Part shown: in pieces, positions 1 to 9,175 of the stretch
How positions within the stretch are numbered: the first letter of the stretch is position 1
Layout: each line of letters starts with the position of its first letter
Source: an uncultured Desulfobacterium sp.
GTDB lineage: Bacteria > Desulfobacterota > DSM-4660 > Desulfatiglandales > Desulfatiglandaceae
DNA length: 62,019 bases
Assembly: GCA_900258555.1 (NCBI GenBank)
Contig: LT984854.1
Coordinates: 329,136-391,154 of the forward strand
Direction: 5' to 3'
Position numbers and translations under genes: made by a program
Notes under the pieces: generated by a model
The model's input: only the letters and a program-made list of their open reading frames with translations
The model's database searches: none
What the model was told of the DNA's origin: nothing

Positions 1-84
1 CCTTTTTTTAATTGGTTTGTCGTAAAACCCTTATAAAGGAAAAGCGCCTTTTTTTCGACAAGTTATAATTTTACACAAAAGATT

Positions 85-924
85 TTACACTACCCCAATT
101 TTTCTATACATTATTTGCTGTTCAGTGGCCAAAGCTTGGGTCGCTCTTTGAAAACCATCAATTTGTTGTGTCAAGTTTTGGATTAGCAAATTCTGCTTGA
201 CGAGAAACTCTGTTATCTGATTTTCCACCCCTTTCTTGTGGGAGAGGAGATCATCCTTGACTTCATCCTTGAAGGATTTCAAGTTATCCTCCATGCTTTT
301 CTTTAGCTCGGCAACCTGTTTTTTCCATTCAATCTCGATATGTTCCAGCCGGTTATTGGTCAGCGTTTCGATTCTTGTGAGCCTTGTATCGATGTCAGTG
401 TGGAGATCCCTTGTTTTGGAGTCTAATTCGCTATTAATCGTTGTATAAAGATCTTGCGTGACAGCGGCAAGCAACTGTTCCGCCTGAGCAACGGACTTTA
501 AAGCGGTTTTGCTATTTTCTGCCGCTTTTTCAGCATGAGCGGAAGATGCCTCAGCAAATTTCTTATGCTCAGATCGAGATGCCTCGTTACTTTGTGTGAG
601 TTCTTGTTTTGCAGTGATAAAACGATCTTCAATGGTATCTATTGTCTGATTGAATCGTTCCTGGAATTCTTGCTGTAGTTGTTCTGCCTGTTCCTGCTTC
701 GCTAAGATGTGCGCCCTTAGTTCTTGCCACTCATCCCGAATTTTTTTAAGCCGCTCAAGTAACTTTGAGCTGTCGTTATAGGTTTCATGAATGTCTTCCA
801 CTAGTTTTGCGGCGTCATCCTTGAGGCCCACCATTTTTTCTGCGGCAACAAAAGCACCATCCAAACGTTCATCAAACTCCTGGAGTTTTGCAAGGATGAG
901 GTTGCGGCTGGTAATTTCAGGCAT
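85..924 (-). CDS. Coiled-coil protein, partner of the upstream helicase
   Basis: 279 residues, not recognised as a named family. Nearly the whole chain is charged and helical, with long heptad-like stretches rich in Glu, Lys, Gln and Leu from about residue 40 to 270. There is no signal peptide, membrane segment or Cys cluster, so it is probably a cytoplasmic rod or scaffold. Its ATG overlaps the last 8 bases of the helicase gene upstream, which implies translational coupling and a stoichiometric partner. I infer a structural or regulatory role in the helicase module; no catalytic motif is visible. The ~84 bases downstream to the window edge hold no gene. Confidence 0.8.
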   Translation of the reverse strand: MPEITSRNLILAKLQEFDERLDGAFVAAEKMVGLKDDAAKLVEDIHETYNDSSKLLERLKKIRDEWQELRAHILAKQEQAEQLQQEFQERFNQTIDTIEDRFITAKQELTQSNEASRSEHKKFAEASSAHAEKAAENSKTALKSVAQAEQLLAAVTQDLYTTINSELDSKTRDLHTDIDTRLTRIETLTNNRLEHIEIEWKKQVAELKKSMEDNLKSFKDEVKDDLLSHKKGVENQITEFLVKQNLLIQNLTQQIDGFQRATQALATEQQIMYRKIGVV

Positions 925-3900
925 TGATCATTTCCTCCATCAATAGAACTTTCTTTCGCGGTGATTCAGTTTCTGACGGAAGTTCCTCGACAAGCAGCAA
1001 GAAGTTAAGACAGTCTCGAAGCGCCACTAACTGTTCGTTCCCAGAGTCGAGCATATCTGCTTCCTCAAATAAAAATTTCCATCCTTCCGGGCGGTCGCAG
1101 ACTGTATTCTGCTCATTCAAAAGAAGCAAGAGGTCAGATTTCAACTTACTGGCGGATGACTTGTAGAGTTCCTTCAACTGGCCAAAGGAAACCCTGCGCT
1201 CGTTGGCGGTCCGAAGGAATCGTTTGGTGTTGGCGGCCAGTTCGGCAGGCGGTGAAAACTCCCGTGTTATATACAGCGCTGGGAGGTTGTGAGGATTTCC
1301 CTCCAGCACCGCCCTGCCTTTGGAATAAGTTGCGGTCCGGTAGTCTTGAAACACTTCACAAAGTTTCCGGAGTTTCACAATATCTAAGAAATTATTCTGC
1401 AGCAACTCGTTCAATTCAATCATGCTTCTCTCCACGCTGACGTTTTGAGGTCTAGGAGTGACGCGATCAGGAAAATTTAACTCTGGGGAACAGACATTGC
1501 AGCAACCACAGCGGTAAGCCTCATCGACGCTTTCCGTGCCTTCGAAATGGGGCAACACCCTGACTCGTTGACACTTGTTATCCTGTGCGCTGTTGACCAC
1601 ACCGCAGAGGTTCCATAGCATATCATACCGCATGGTGACCACTTCCTTATAGGTGTGATCAAGAAGCAAGAGCAGATGGTCGTATACTATGTTAAAGAAT
1701 CTGTACTGAACCGATAAGGGGTCACGTTTTGACATTATGAGAAAAGTCTGGATCTTGGCTGCAAAATCACTCAGCGGCCTATATTCCTCTCTAACCCCGG
1801 TCAAGGTCTGTTGTGTTTTCCCTGCTTCATCCCAGTGCCTTATATTGTCATACAGACTTGCTTCCATCAAGTTTTCCAGGCCTTCTAATTCTTCGGTACT
1901 GTCAGGCAAGCTGTCAAAACCCAAAATCACCTCAAAGTGGGGAGGTCTCCCATAGGAAATAGTATAGTCCTCAATCAACCCCAAGGTAAGCAGCCGGTGC
2001 AGGGCAAGTTCTCTACGACTGATTTCATCATTAAAATGGAAACGTAGTTGTATCAGATTGTTACCTGTTTGCCCATAGGTGCTCAAAAGCCAATCCAGCA
2101 TACGGAGAGCATATATGGCGTCTGCTTCAGCCCCTGGGTAACTCCGGGTGATAAAAAGATGTTGCTTACCATAATCACAGATGGATTGGCGGCCATGGTT
2201 GCAACCCCCTGTCCAATTACATTGGGGCCGCTTGAGAATGCTGTTCGCTAATTCACTTTGGCAAGCGTCATTGGGAGGATCAGCCAGCAGTACTATATGT
2301 GCTCTTTCATTGTCCCTCCCGGCCCTACCCACTTCCTGATACCACGATTCAATGCCGGACGAAAGCGAGGTATGGATAACGAAGCGAACGCTGCTCTTGT
2401 CAATCCCCATGCCAAAGCCTTTGGTAGCGACAAGTATGTCTAATCGGCTATCCTTAAAATCATTCTGATTGCGCTTGGTCAGGGTTTCCCATTGCCTTGG
2501 TTTTAGCGACAATGCTTTGTCCCCCTGAAATTCATGCCCACATCGCTGACAGATCTTCATACCGGCAGCCGGAGCGACAGGTTCATTGTTATCCAGAATA
2601 TCGAGATCATCTTCCTCTACTGCTCTATTACCGCAAGAGGTGTATGCATATGAATGACAATGTGGGCATAGGGTAGGATGTTTGCTCGAAAATGCGCGCG
2701 TTCTGCCATCCGAAAAGCCATCGAGATTGTATTTTGGGTAGATTGGCCGTCCACGTCGCGAGTTGAAAACTCTGTCTGGTTCCAGAACATCCATGGTTTC
2801 GAACAGATAATGGCTTATGCCATCCTGAACCGTATTTTTGCCGTGTGGGTCGGCATAAATGCAAAAGACTACGCCAACTGCTTTCTCCTGACGGCTGTTG
2901 CGATGATCAAGCAAAGCTGACAATGATTCTTGTTTCAAAGCCGTAGATAAATCTTTTTCCAGGACCTTGTGGAAGACGGCAGTTTTGCTATTATTTTCAG
3001 TGACTGGGATAATCTGATAGCTGAAGCGCTCCCGGTCGGCCATTGGCTCGCGCTCGACATCTGTTTCACTAAGTTTCAGAATGCTTCGCATATCCTTCTC
3101 GACCTGTTGCCCCGCTGTCGCTGTCAGGGCAAGAAGCCGAAGGCCTGGATTTTTTTCCGCCATGCTCATTCGCATGGAAGGTATTTTCAAATAAGAGGGC
3201 CGAAAATCATGACCCCACTCCGAAATGCAATGAGCCTCGTCAATGGCAAGGATATTGATGGGAACAAATTTCTGAAGGTTTTCAAGCTCATCGACGAACT
3301 TTTTGATACGCAGCCTTTCGGGGGAGATATACAGCAGGCGGAGATAGCCAAGCTTTGCCTCTTCTAGGAACCGACGTTGGTCAACATGATTTTTGATATC
3401 GGAATTGATAAACTCCATCGAAGATATGCCATAATTCAGCAGAGTAAGGCGTTGATCGCGCATCAGGGATCGTAACGGGGCTATGACGATGGTCAATCCA
3501 GGCTTGAGCAAGGCAGGCAGCCAAAAGCAGAATGACTTGCCACTGCCGGTTGTGGATATGCCAAGGGTCTCCTTGCCATCAAAAATACGCTTTAGTACCT
3601 TGTCCTGAAAGCGATTTGTACCATCATTGTAACCAAATACCTCGCGGGTAATATAGTCAAGATGTTGATGGATTTCTTCAAAGGACAACCCGTTCCTGAA
3701 CGAAAGACGCTCTTCACTGCGTGGTGGCGAGGGAATGAAAGCTGAGAAATTCATAATGCTATTGCGGCAAACGGCTATCACATCCGATAACAGCTTACGG
3801 CGAGTTACGGAGATGGCTGGATGGAGATAGTCTCGCCACGCATTGGCCATTCTCGGTGCGACTACCTTGACCGTCGGCAGATCAAATTTCACATCGACAA

Positions 3901-4855
3901 TTTTGGAAACAGCATCGAGAAACGAGTACAGCGAGCTGAGAGCAAGGGCGACGAGGGGAAACGGAAAATCCAGCTCATCACGCAAGAATATCTCGTATGT
4001 CGGATTTTCAATGGCAAGTTGAGCAAACCAGTCCTGAACATGATAGAAAGCATTGACCAAGTCAAAAACATTGAGCCGCTTCGGAACCGGTGTACGGAAT
4101 ATATCAAAGAGGTTTGCTTGGCGAGGCTGGCCTGAAGCGGCAAGGCCAGGAACGAGAAATTTTTGATAATAAGGGTCGGCAGAAAATATATCACGCAAAA
4201 CCCGCAAGGTGGCCTTAGTAGAATGCATGATCTGGCCATAGGTAAATCGAATGATCTTCCAACCCTGGCAAGTGATATAGTTTTGACGTTCAATGAAGTT
4301 ATCGAGGTCCTGCCGCTGACTGAATTTTCCGAAACCATCGATTTCCAGAGCCAGCTTGGTCGGTCCATCAAGGGCAAAGTCAACGAAATAAGGCCCAATT
4401 TGCTTTTGTGGCTGAAAGGCGCCGAGCCCTGTCTCGTTTAGAAGTGGAGCAAGAATTTTCTTAACGAACTGGACTTCGAGGTAATTATCGGCCCCATCTA
4501 CAGTACCATGAAGGACATTGTGGAAGTATTTGTGACCATTGAAAAAATAACGCGCGCGGCGTGAATTGGTATCCCTGGGGATCATATCCAAAAATACTTG
4601 CTCGCGTACCGAGTCGAAGTCTTCCTCAAGATCCATACAACACCGTATTGGATCAATCAATGAGCATGGAAGGAAACGAAGCTTATTCTCAGCAAATTGG
4701 TTGTACGACGAGGCATCAACTTGACTGAATGTCTCGTCGAAGCGATATACGCCTCGTACTTGCGAGGGAAGGAAATATCTAACTCGATGATTTGCCACAA
4801 CATTACACCAGGTTAATTCCAGTAAAATTGGGATGTGCATTTTTTCCAAGCACAC
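917..4855 (-). CDS. Large RecQ-like helicase with N-terminal Vsr/DUF559-type nuclease domain
   Basis: 1312 residues, far longer than housekeeping RecQ (~600). The N-terminal part (about 125-225) looks like a PD-(D/E)XK fold of the Vsr/DUF559 kind: E127, then VDFAL (D159), then LALEIDG (E171, D173). The SF2 helicase core follows: Walker A TTGSGKS at 435-441, DEAH at 539-542, LALTATA near 575-581, and motif VI QEVGRAGRD at 840-848. A zinc-ribbon-like insertion sits inside the second RecA lobe (C730, C733, C769, C772). Further on is a RecQ-type zinc module (Cys residues ending CGCCNVC, roughly 1130-1165). It is coupled to the coiled-coil gene. Known of the families: RecQ unwinds DNA 3'-5' and Vsr-like domains cut DNA. 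I infer a DNA-processing or defence role, but cannot match it to a named defence system. Confidence 0.85.
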   Translation of the reverse strand: MCLEKMHIPILLELTWCNVVANHRVRYFLPSQVRGVYRFDETFSQVDASSYNQFAENKLRFLPCSLIDPIRCCMDLEEDFDSVREQVFLDMIPRDTNSRRARYFFNGHKYFHNVLHGTVDGADNYLEVQFVKKILAPLLNETGLGAFQPQKQIGPYFVDFALDGPTKLALEIDGFGKFSQRQDLDNFIERQNYITCQGWKIIRFTYGQIMHSTKATLRVLRDIFSADPYYQKFLVPGLAASGQPRQANLFDIFRTPVPKRLNVFDLVNAFYHVQDWFAQLAIENPTYEIFLRDELDFPFPLVALALSSLYSFLDAVSKIVDVKFDLPTVKVVAPRMANAWRDYLHPAISVTRRKLLSDVIAVCRNSIMNFSAFIPSPPRSEERLSFRNGLSFEEIHQHLDYITREVFGYNDGTNRFQDKVLKRIFDGKETLGISTTGSGKSFCFWLPALLKPGLTIVIAPLRSLMRDQRLTLLNYGISSMEFINSDIKNHVDQRRFLEEAKLGYLRLLYISPERLRIKKFVDELENLQKFVPINILAIDEAHCISEWGHDFRPSYLKIPSMRMSMAEKNPGLRLLALTATAGQQVEKDMRSILKLSETDVEREPMADRERFSYQIIPVTENNSKTAVFHKVLEKDLSTALKQESLSALLDHRNSRQEKAVGVVFCIYADPHGKNTVQDGISHYLFETMDVLEPDRVFNSRRGRPIYPKYNLDGFSDGRTRAFSSKHPTLCPHCHSYAYTSCGNRAVEEDDLDILDNNEPVAPAAGMKICQRCGHEFQGDKALSLKPRQWETLTKRNQNDFKDSRLDILVATKGFGMGIDKSSVRFVIHTSLSSGIESWYQEVGRAGRDNERAHIVLLADPPNDACQSELANSILKRPQCNWTGGCNHGRQSICDYGKQHLFITRSYPGAEADAIYALRMLDWLLSTYGQTGNNLIQLRFHFNDEISRRELALHRLLTLGLIEDYTISYGRPPHFEVILGFDSLPDSTEELEGLENLMEASLYDNIRHWDEAGKTQQTLTGVREEYRPLSDFAAKIQTFLIMSKRDPLSVQYRFFNIVYDHLLLLLDHTYKEVVTMRYDMLWNLCGVVNSAQDNKCQRVRVLPHFEGTESVDEAYRCGCCNVCSPELNFPDRVTPRPQNVSVERSMIELNELLQNNFLDIVKLRKLCEVFQDYRTATYSKGRAVLEGNPHNLPALYITREFSPPAELAANTKRFLRTANERRVSFGQLKELYKSSASKLKSDLLLLLNEQNTVCDRPEGWKFLFEEADMLDSGNEQLVALRDCLNFLLLVEELPSETESPRKKVLLMEEMINA

Positions 4856-5444
4856 TTGCTACCCAACCCCCTGAAAAAATTTTCCCTTTGTTCCTGAGAA
4901 TAGGTGCCTTGGCCATCAGTGAAATAATATTGTTCTGTCATCCGCCATACGGGATCGTCTCAGCCTGCCTTCTGCAATGCCGGGGTAATTAATACTCGAC
5001 ATGTGTCGGCTTCATTCATTCAGTATCTTCCTTTTGGTCAAACTCCATAAGAGAATATTCAAATTGTAATTACCCGGCCTTAGCTGCTCCTATGACTATT
5101 CCGGCTATGAATCCCTTTTTCAGCATTGGAATATGTTTATCATATTTGTAGACCCCTGTTCTTTTCGCAAGTCAAAATTTTTTACTGATTAATAGAACAA
5201 GATGTTTTGAAAGGTTACGGCAATCTAACCAAAATAAAGTGGCTGGTCAAGAAGATATGAAATTTTGAGGTGTTGGCGTTTGCTTCAGGCACAAAGCAGG
5301 TCTTAATTCCTATCCGGATTTTTCGTTTCATACACCAGTTTCATAGTGCTGTATTCTGCACAACCATATGCCTCCGATAATTTTTTCGGGCATGCCTCGA
5401 TTTTGGGAAAGATTGCTATTCTCGACAGCCTTATAGGCGGACTA
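4856..5444. other. 589-bp stretch without a convincing gene
   Basis: This is the leader side of the helicase operon and the 3' side of sfsA. It is AT-rich, with a short inverted repeat (CGACA/TGTCG near 5000). Two short open minus-strand stretches, one ending at 5070 (about 32 codons, Gly/Ile-rich end KKGFIAGIVIGAAKAG) and one ending near 5309 (about 40 codons), read like protein tails but lack starts and ribosome sites. They may be gene debris. No RNA gene is recognised. Confidence 0.4.
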
Positions 5445-6185
5445 TTATGTAATTTTAATTGGGATGGTCTTGTTTAACTTTATTCCATTAAGATCCATTT
5501 GTACATCATAGGCTAAGATTTCAACGCCATTATTGACGGCGCGTCTGAGTTCCATGCCATAAGCGGGATCAATGTGGTCTGCCGGCCTGAACAGTTTTGC
5601 GTCCATGCGCTGAATCAAATAAAACATCACGCAGCGATTTCCCGAACGGATCTGGTTTTGAAGTTCCACAAGATGCTTGAGCCCCCTTGAAGTAATTGCA
5701 TCTGGAAAATAGGCCACCCCGTCGCTCACCAGGGTGCAGTTTTTGATCTCCACAAAGCAGCGATGGTTGCCTTGCTCAAGCAGTAGATCAACCCTGGAAT
5801 TTTCTCCGTACCTGACTTCCGAGCGAATGCTGTCAAAGCCGGTCAGCTCCCTTATCTTTCCGGATTCGATGGAGACCCTTACCAACCTGTTCGGGACCAT
5901 GGTGTTGACTCCCACAAGAGATGAGGGCATCTCGATCATCTCCCAGGTATACCTGAGCCTCCTGTTGGGACTGTCGTGTCTGGTGAGATAAACCGGACGT
6001 CCTGGTGCGGAACATTCCAGCATGCTTCCAGAATTCGCACAGTGTGCAGTGACCACATGACCGTTTTTAAGCCTGACATCGGCCAGAAAACGTTTGTATC
6101 GCTTAATGAGGGTGCCGCCGATGAGTCTCGGCCATTCAAGAAGGCCTTCGTGGTTATTCTGATTCGTCGTCTTTTCTCTGTCCAT
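5445..6185 (-). CDS. sfsA: SfsA family protein (sugar fermentation stimulation homologue)
   Basis: 246 residues, the usual SfsA length. The N-terminal OB-like part contains KRYKRFLADVRLKNGHVVTAH-like sequence, and a nuclease-like C-terminal half carries RVDLLLEQG, CFVEIKNCTL and VMFYLIQRMDA, with the conserved D and E-x-K typical of the family. SfsA proteins are nucleic-acid binding with a PD-(D/E)XK-like fold; the physiological role is poorly defined. The start overlaps the end of the YkgJ-type gene by 32 bases, so the two are probably co-transcribed. Family assignment is secure, function is not. Confidence 0.9.
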   Translation of the reverse strand: MDREKTTNQNNHEGLLEWPRLIGGTLIKRYKRFLADVRLKNGHVVTAHCANSGSMLECSAPGRPVYLTRHDSPNRRLRYTWEMIEMPSSLVGVNTMVPNRLVRVSIESGKIRELTGFDSIRSEVRYGENSRVDLLLEQGNHRCFVEIKNCTLVSDGVAYFPDAITSRGLKHLVELQNQIRSGNRCVMFYLIQRMDAKLFRPADHIDPAYGMELRRAVNNGVEILAYDVQMDLNGIKLNKTIPIKIT

Positions 6186-6630
6186 TAGTTGTATTAACGC
6201 AGGTAACTTGCTCCTTTATCAGCTTTTCTCCAACCAGAATACCAGGGCATTCTTTGATAAGCGCGTCTATATCAGTACGGAAAACATCCCAAAAGGGAAA
6301 ACTCCGGCACTGAAGGGGCCTGTGCGCATAAATGGAACAGTGATTATTCCGGCTGTCAAAGAACAGGCATTCAAATTCGCTGCCCGTAAAACGTTCACGG
6401 ATGGAATATCCGCCGTCAATCGGGACAAGATTTTCGCGTATAAAGTCAATCACATTGATCTGCAGGAAACTGGAGATGTCCAGGATTTCATTGTGATTTA
6501 CACGGATCTTTCCCGACTCGCCCCGGCAACAGTTCCCTGGACAACTGGAACATGCCCCAGGATCAAAACCGAAAATAAAACCATTCTGGTAAATAATGTC
6601 CATTAGGTCTGGAATTTCCTTTTTCGCCAC
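6154..6630 (-). CDS. YkgJ-type cysteine-cluster protein
   Basis: 158 residues from a GTG at 6630; an ATG nine codons later (6603) is better placed relative to AAGGA and may be the true start. The signature is CSSCPGNCC (C27, C30, C34, C35), followed by further Cys/His in CSIYAHRPLQCRSFPFW. This is the UPF0153/YkgJ pattern thought to bind zinc or iron-sulfur. It is cytoplasmic with no membrane segment. It overlaps sfsA by 32 bases, so the pair forms a two-gene unit. The substrate is unknown. Confidence 0.85.
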   Translation of the reverse strand: MAKKEIPDLMDIIYQNGFIFGFDPGACSSCPGNCCRGESGKIRVNHNEILDISSFLQINVIDFIRENLVPIDGGYSIRERFTGSEFECLFFDSRNNHCSIYAHRPLQCRSFPFWDVFRTDIDALIKECPGILVGEKLIKEQVTCVNTTNGQRKDDESE

Positions 6631-6713
6631 ACCTTGGGATCGGGTCTGCCTTTGCCTCTTGCCATGAAGGTTTAGAACGATAATATTTAACGACAGACCC
6701 CATTTCCTATTTG

Positions 6714-7724
6714 CTAGTTCCGGCTGTTGATCAGATTGACTATCAGCTTGACCATGGTTTCCTTATCCGCGGGGTTGCTCTCGGCGATCATCAGCGTAAT
6801 GGCCACCAGGGCATTGTCGGCAATCCGCTTTGAGCCGTCATTGTGATAAAGCGCCTTATTCCCGGCCAGAAACGCGATGAAAAGGGCGGCGGCGATACGT
6901 TTATTGCCGTCGCTGAAGGCGTGGTTCTTGACAACGAAGTAAAGCAGGTTGGCAGCTTTTTCCTCGATGCTGGGATAGAGCTCTTCACCGCCAAAGGTCT
7001 GATAGACAGCCCCAAGGGCACTTTTGAATCCCTGATCCTTTTCCAGCCCGAACAAACCGCCGAATCCTGGTTGCATGGCATTGATGATTTCCATGGCCGA
7101 CTCATATGTCATGATATATGGGGCCGGCCTAGTGACTTCCTCGATCGCCAAAGTCCCGTGATCAAAACGGTCCAGGGTCGTTAACGCATAGGCATAATCG
7201 GTAAGGACTTTCAAAAGCCCCTTGGCCTCATCCAGGCCTATGGCCTGGTGAGCCAGGGTCTGTTCCAACAGACCGACCGTGCTGCGTAAATCAGCAAGTT
7301 TCTGTTCCTGCTCCAGCAGCCGCTTTTCGTTGAGGGTGAACCCCCTCACCAGGTGGTCCCGCAGTACATTGGTGGCCCAGATGCGAAACTGGGTGCCACG
7401 CTTGGATTTGACTCGGTAACCCACTGAAATAATGACATCCAGGTTGTAACTTTGAACCTGATAGGTCTTTCCGTCGGCGGCAGTATGTGCAAATTTTGCA
7501 CATACTGAGGCCTCCTCCAATTCACCTTCCTTGAATACATTGCGTAAATGCTTGGTGATGACCGAGCGTTCACGGCCGAACAAATCAGCCATCTGGTCCT
7601 GAGTCAGCCAAACTGTTTCCCGGTCCAGGCGTACATCCAACGCCGCCTTTCCATCCTGAGATTGATAAAGGACAATCTCACCTTTGGTTGGCCCGTTTCT
7701 ATTTTCGATTTTCTTTGCCATCAT
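6714..7724 (-). CDS. RhuM family protein with C-terminal Fic/Doc domain
   Basis: About 336 residues from the ATG at 7724 (TTG at 7730 and ATG at 7721 are alternatives; GAGG lies just upstream). The N-terminal half is the RhuM domain: LDRETVWLTQDQMADLF, then a YNLDVIISVGYRV block and RIWATNVLRDHL. A helical linker leads to a Doc-like Fic domain with the motif HAFSDGNKRIAA, which has the catalytic His and the Lys of the Doc class, where Fic AMP transferases have Gly. Fic/Doc proteins transfer AMP or phosphate to targets. No separate antitoxin is visible next to it. The gene sits beside an ORF6N remnant, as in mobile or prophage-derived loci. RhuM function itself is not settled. Confidence 0.88.
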   Translation of the reverse strand: MMAKKIENRNGPTKGEIVLYQSQDGKAALDVRLDRETVWLTQDQMADLFGRERSVITKHLRNVFKEGELEEASVCAKFAHTAADGKTYQVQSYNLDVIISVGYRVKSKRGTQFRIWATNVLRDHLVRGFTLNEKRLLEQEQKLADLRSTVGLLEQTLAHQAIGLDEAKGLLKVLTDYAYALTTLDRFDHGTLAIEEVTRPAPYIMTYESAMEIINAMQPGFGGLFGLEKDQGFKSALGAVYQTFGGEELYPSIEEKAANLLYFVVKNHAFSDGNKRIAAALFIAFLAGNKALYHNDGSKRIADNALVAITLMIAESNPADKETMVKLIVNLINSRN

Positions 7725-7860
7725 CCTCAATCATCAGACCCCACATCTGAATGGCACGCACTTAACGTGGACACGTTCGGCTGTTCCCCAACCGATTGAA
7801 TCCTAAGCCTTCTTCAGTGCCTTTTCCTTTTTACCATAGACAGCCTTACCCTCCTTCACC

Positions 7861-8160
7861 TCAAACACTATTTTTAGGCTTTTCAGGAGGCACCATCAAC
7901 GCCCGGATCGCATCAAAAACGATTTTAAATTGTTCATCGTATCTTTGTTCTAAGACATCCAGCCTTCTTTCAAGGTCTTTATGCGCCAACAACATCTTAC
8001 TTATGCGGAAAAAGGCCCGTATGATTTCGATATTAGCTTGAATGGCCCTCTCACCATTTAGCACAATGGAGAGAATCGCTACACCTTGTTCAGTGAAAGC
8101 CCGGGGCAATAAGTTAGAATGCTTAAATTTTTGGAACCGGTCACACGATTTGTGATTAGC
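7861..8160 (-). pseudogene. ORF6N domain protein remnant, 5'-truncated
   Basis: The frame reads RFQKFKHSNLLPRAFTEQG, followed by a helical tail ending IRALMVPPEKPKN. This matches the C-terminal half of phage-type ORF6N/KilA-N antirepressor-like proteins. The DNA-binding N-terminal half is missing: translation upstream runs into the TGA of the methyltransferase gene at 8161-8163 in the same frame. A TTG at 8109 would give 82 residues, but it is not a convincing start. I read this as the residue of a deletion or insertion that joined the two genes end to end. Confidence 0.7.
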
Positions 8161-8892
8161 TCATCTTTCTCTTCCTTGCTTACTCCCACCGAAGAGAGAA
8201 AAAAGACCATATTTATAAAAGCAATCTACATTGATAAAACCGACATCCTTAAGGATCTTCAGTTGTGAACCCAGGGTGTCAGGTACATTGTCCGGATTGT
8301 CTTTATATTGATCCGGGACTGTCAGCAATTGTTCTTGCCTTTCCTTGGATGAATGCCTTTTGATCCATTTTCTCCACAATGACAGATACCATTTTTCCAA
8401 ATTATCCGAGGGCGGCAATGCTACATCATAATGAATGAACCATCCATCGGGGATTAGGTGCTCGTAGATATAGGCGTACACCTTTTTTTTCTCATCAAAT
8501 GTGAGATGGTGCATAGCCAAAGAAGAATAGATGAAATCAAAATTCTCGTCTAACAGGTCATTGGCCAACAGTTGCTGAAAACTTGCCTTAATAAAGCAGG
8601 TTCCATCCTGCCCTGACAGCCGCCTTTTCGCTGCGGCGAGCATTTCAGCGGAACCGTCCACAAGTGTTATTTTTAAGGGTTTAGATGACTTGGTCAATTC
8701 TTGGATAAACAGCCCGTCACCGCAGCCAAGATCCATTACCTTGGCTTGAGGATTTTGGGAAATAAAATGCTCATAGAGGGATATTGAAATCTCTATAAAT
8801 TGAACCCGAAATGGCAGAATGATGTCTGCGTCATCCCGGTAGCCTTGCGAGAAATCCTTGTCCGCCCATCGTGATTCTTCAAAATTTGACAT
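8161..8892 (-). CDS. Class I SAM-dependent methyltransferase
   Basis: 243 residues. Motif I is VMDLGCGDGLF (near residue 54), motif II is the acidic end of TLVDGSAEML, and there is a later FIYSSLAMHHL block. The N-terminal RWADKDFSQGYRDDADIILPF resembles CmoA/Tam-like soluble methyltransferases; the substrate cannot be told. ATG start, with downstream SAM fold intact. The stop codon abuts the ORF6N remnant in the same frame, so the last residues may have been altered by the junction. Confidence 0.85.
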   Translation of the reverse strand: MSNFEESRWADKDFSQGYRDDADIILPFRVQFIEISISLYEHFISQNPQAKVMDLGCGDGLFIQELTKSSKPLKITLVDGSAEMLAAAKRRLSGQDGTCFIKASFQQLLANDLLDENFDFIYSSLAMHHLTFDEKKKVYAYIYEHLIPDGWFIHYDVALPPSDNLEKWYLSLWRKWIKRHSSKERQEQLLTVPDQYKDNPDNVPDTLGSQLKILKDVGFINVDCFYKYGLFSLFGGSKQGRER

Positions 8893-8980
8893 TTATGCTT
8901 TCCTTTATTGTAGATCTATCCCCTGTTTTTCATATATTTCGCATACCTTAGTCCTTGACATGCCAGTTTGATTACTATAG

Positions 8981-9175
8981 ATTTTTTACCTGGAAAAGCA
9001 AGTCGTTATCATCAATACCCATTATAAAGAGCCAGTTTCAAAACGTTCAATTTTGCCCAAGGTCAGGGAAGGCGAACACTTTAACCGCAGGAATACATTG
9101 AAGTATTTCGAGGAGCAATCGCGCCTTGGCGTGATTGAGTCTGACGCGGAGATTGAGCAGAAATGGGCGTTTTGA
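8981..9175 (+). pseudogene. Possible decayed gene fragment (C-terminal end)
   Basis: A 64-codon open frame bounded upstream by an in-frame TAG (8978-8980), ending at TGA 9173-9175. It has no ATG and no ribosome site. The composition is protein-like and charged, including KVREGEHFNRRNTLKYFEEQ and then SRLGVIESDAEIEQKW. I do not recognise the family. It overlaps both arms of an inverted repeat and ends 27 bases before the Yip1 start. It may be a truncated gene end or chance. Confidence 0.3.

Noticed and set aside
1-84. Short AAAGG/CCTTT stem with a T-run as a terminator for the coiled-coil gene
   Set aside because: The T-run follows the stem on the plus strand, the wrong direction for the gene on the minus strand. 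It could serve an unseen plus-strand gene to the left.
1-9000. Assignment of the left module to a named defence system
   Set aside because: The RecQ-like protein lacks the companion genes of DISARM, Dpd, Druantia, Zorya or BREX, and a single helicase plus a coiled coil cannot be assigned from sequence alone.
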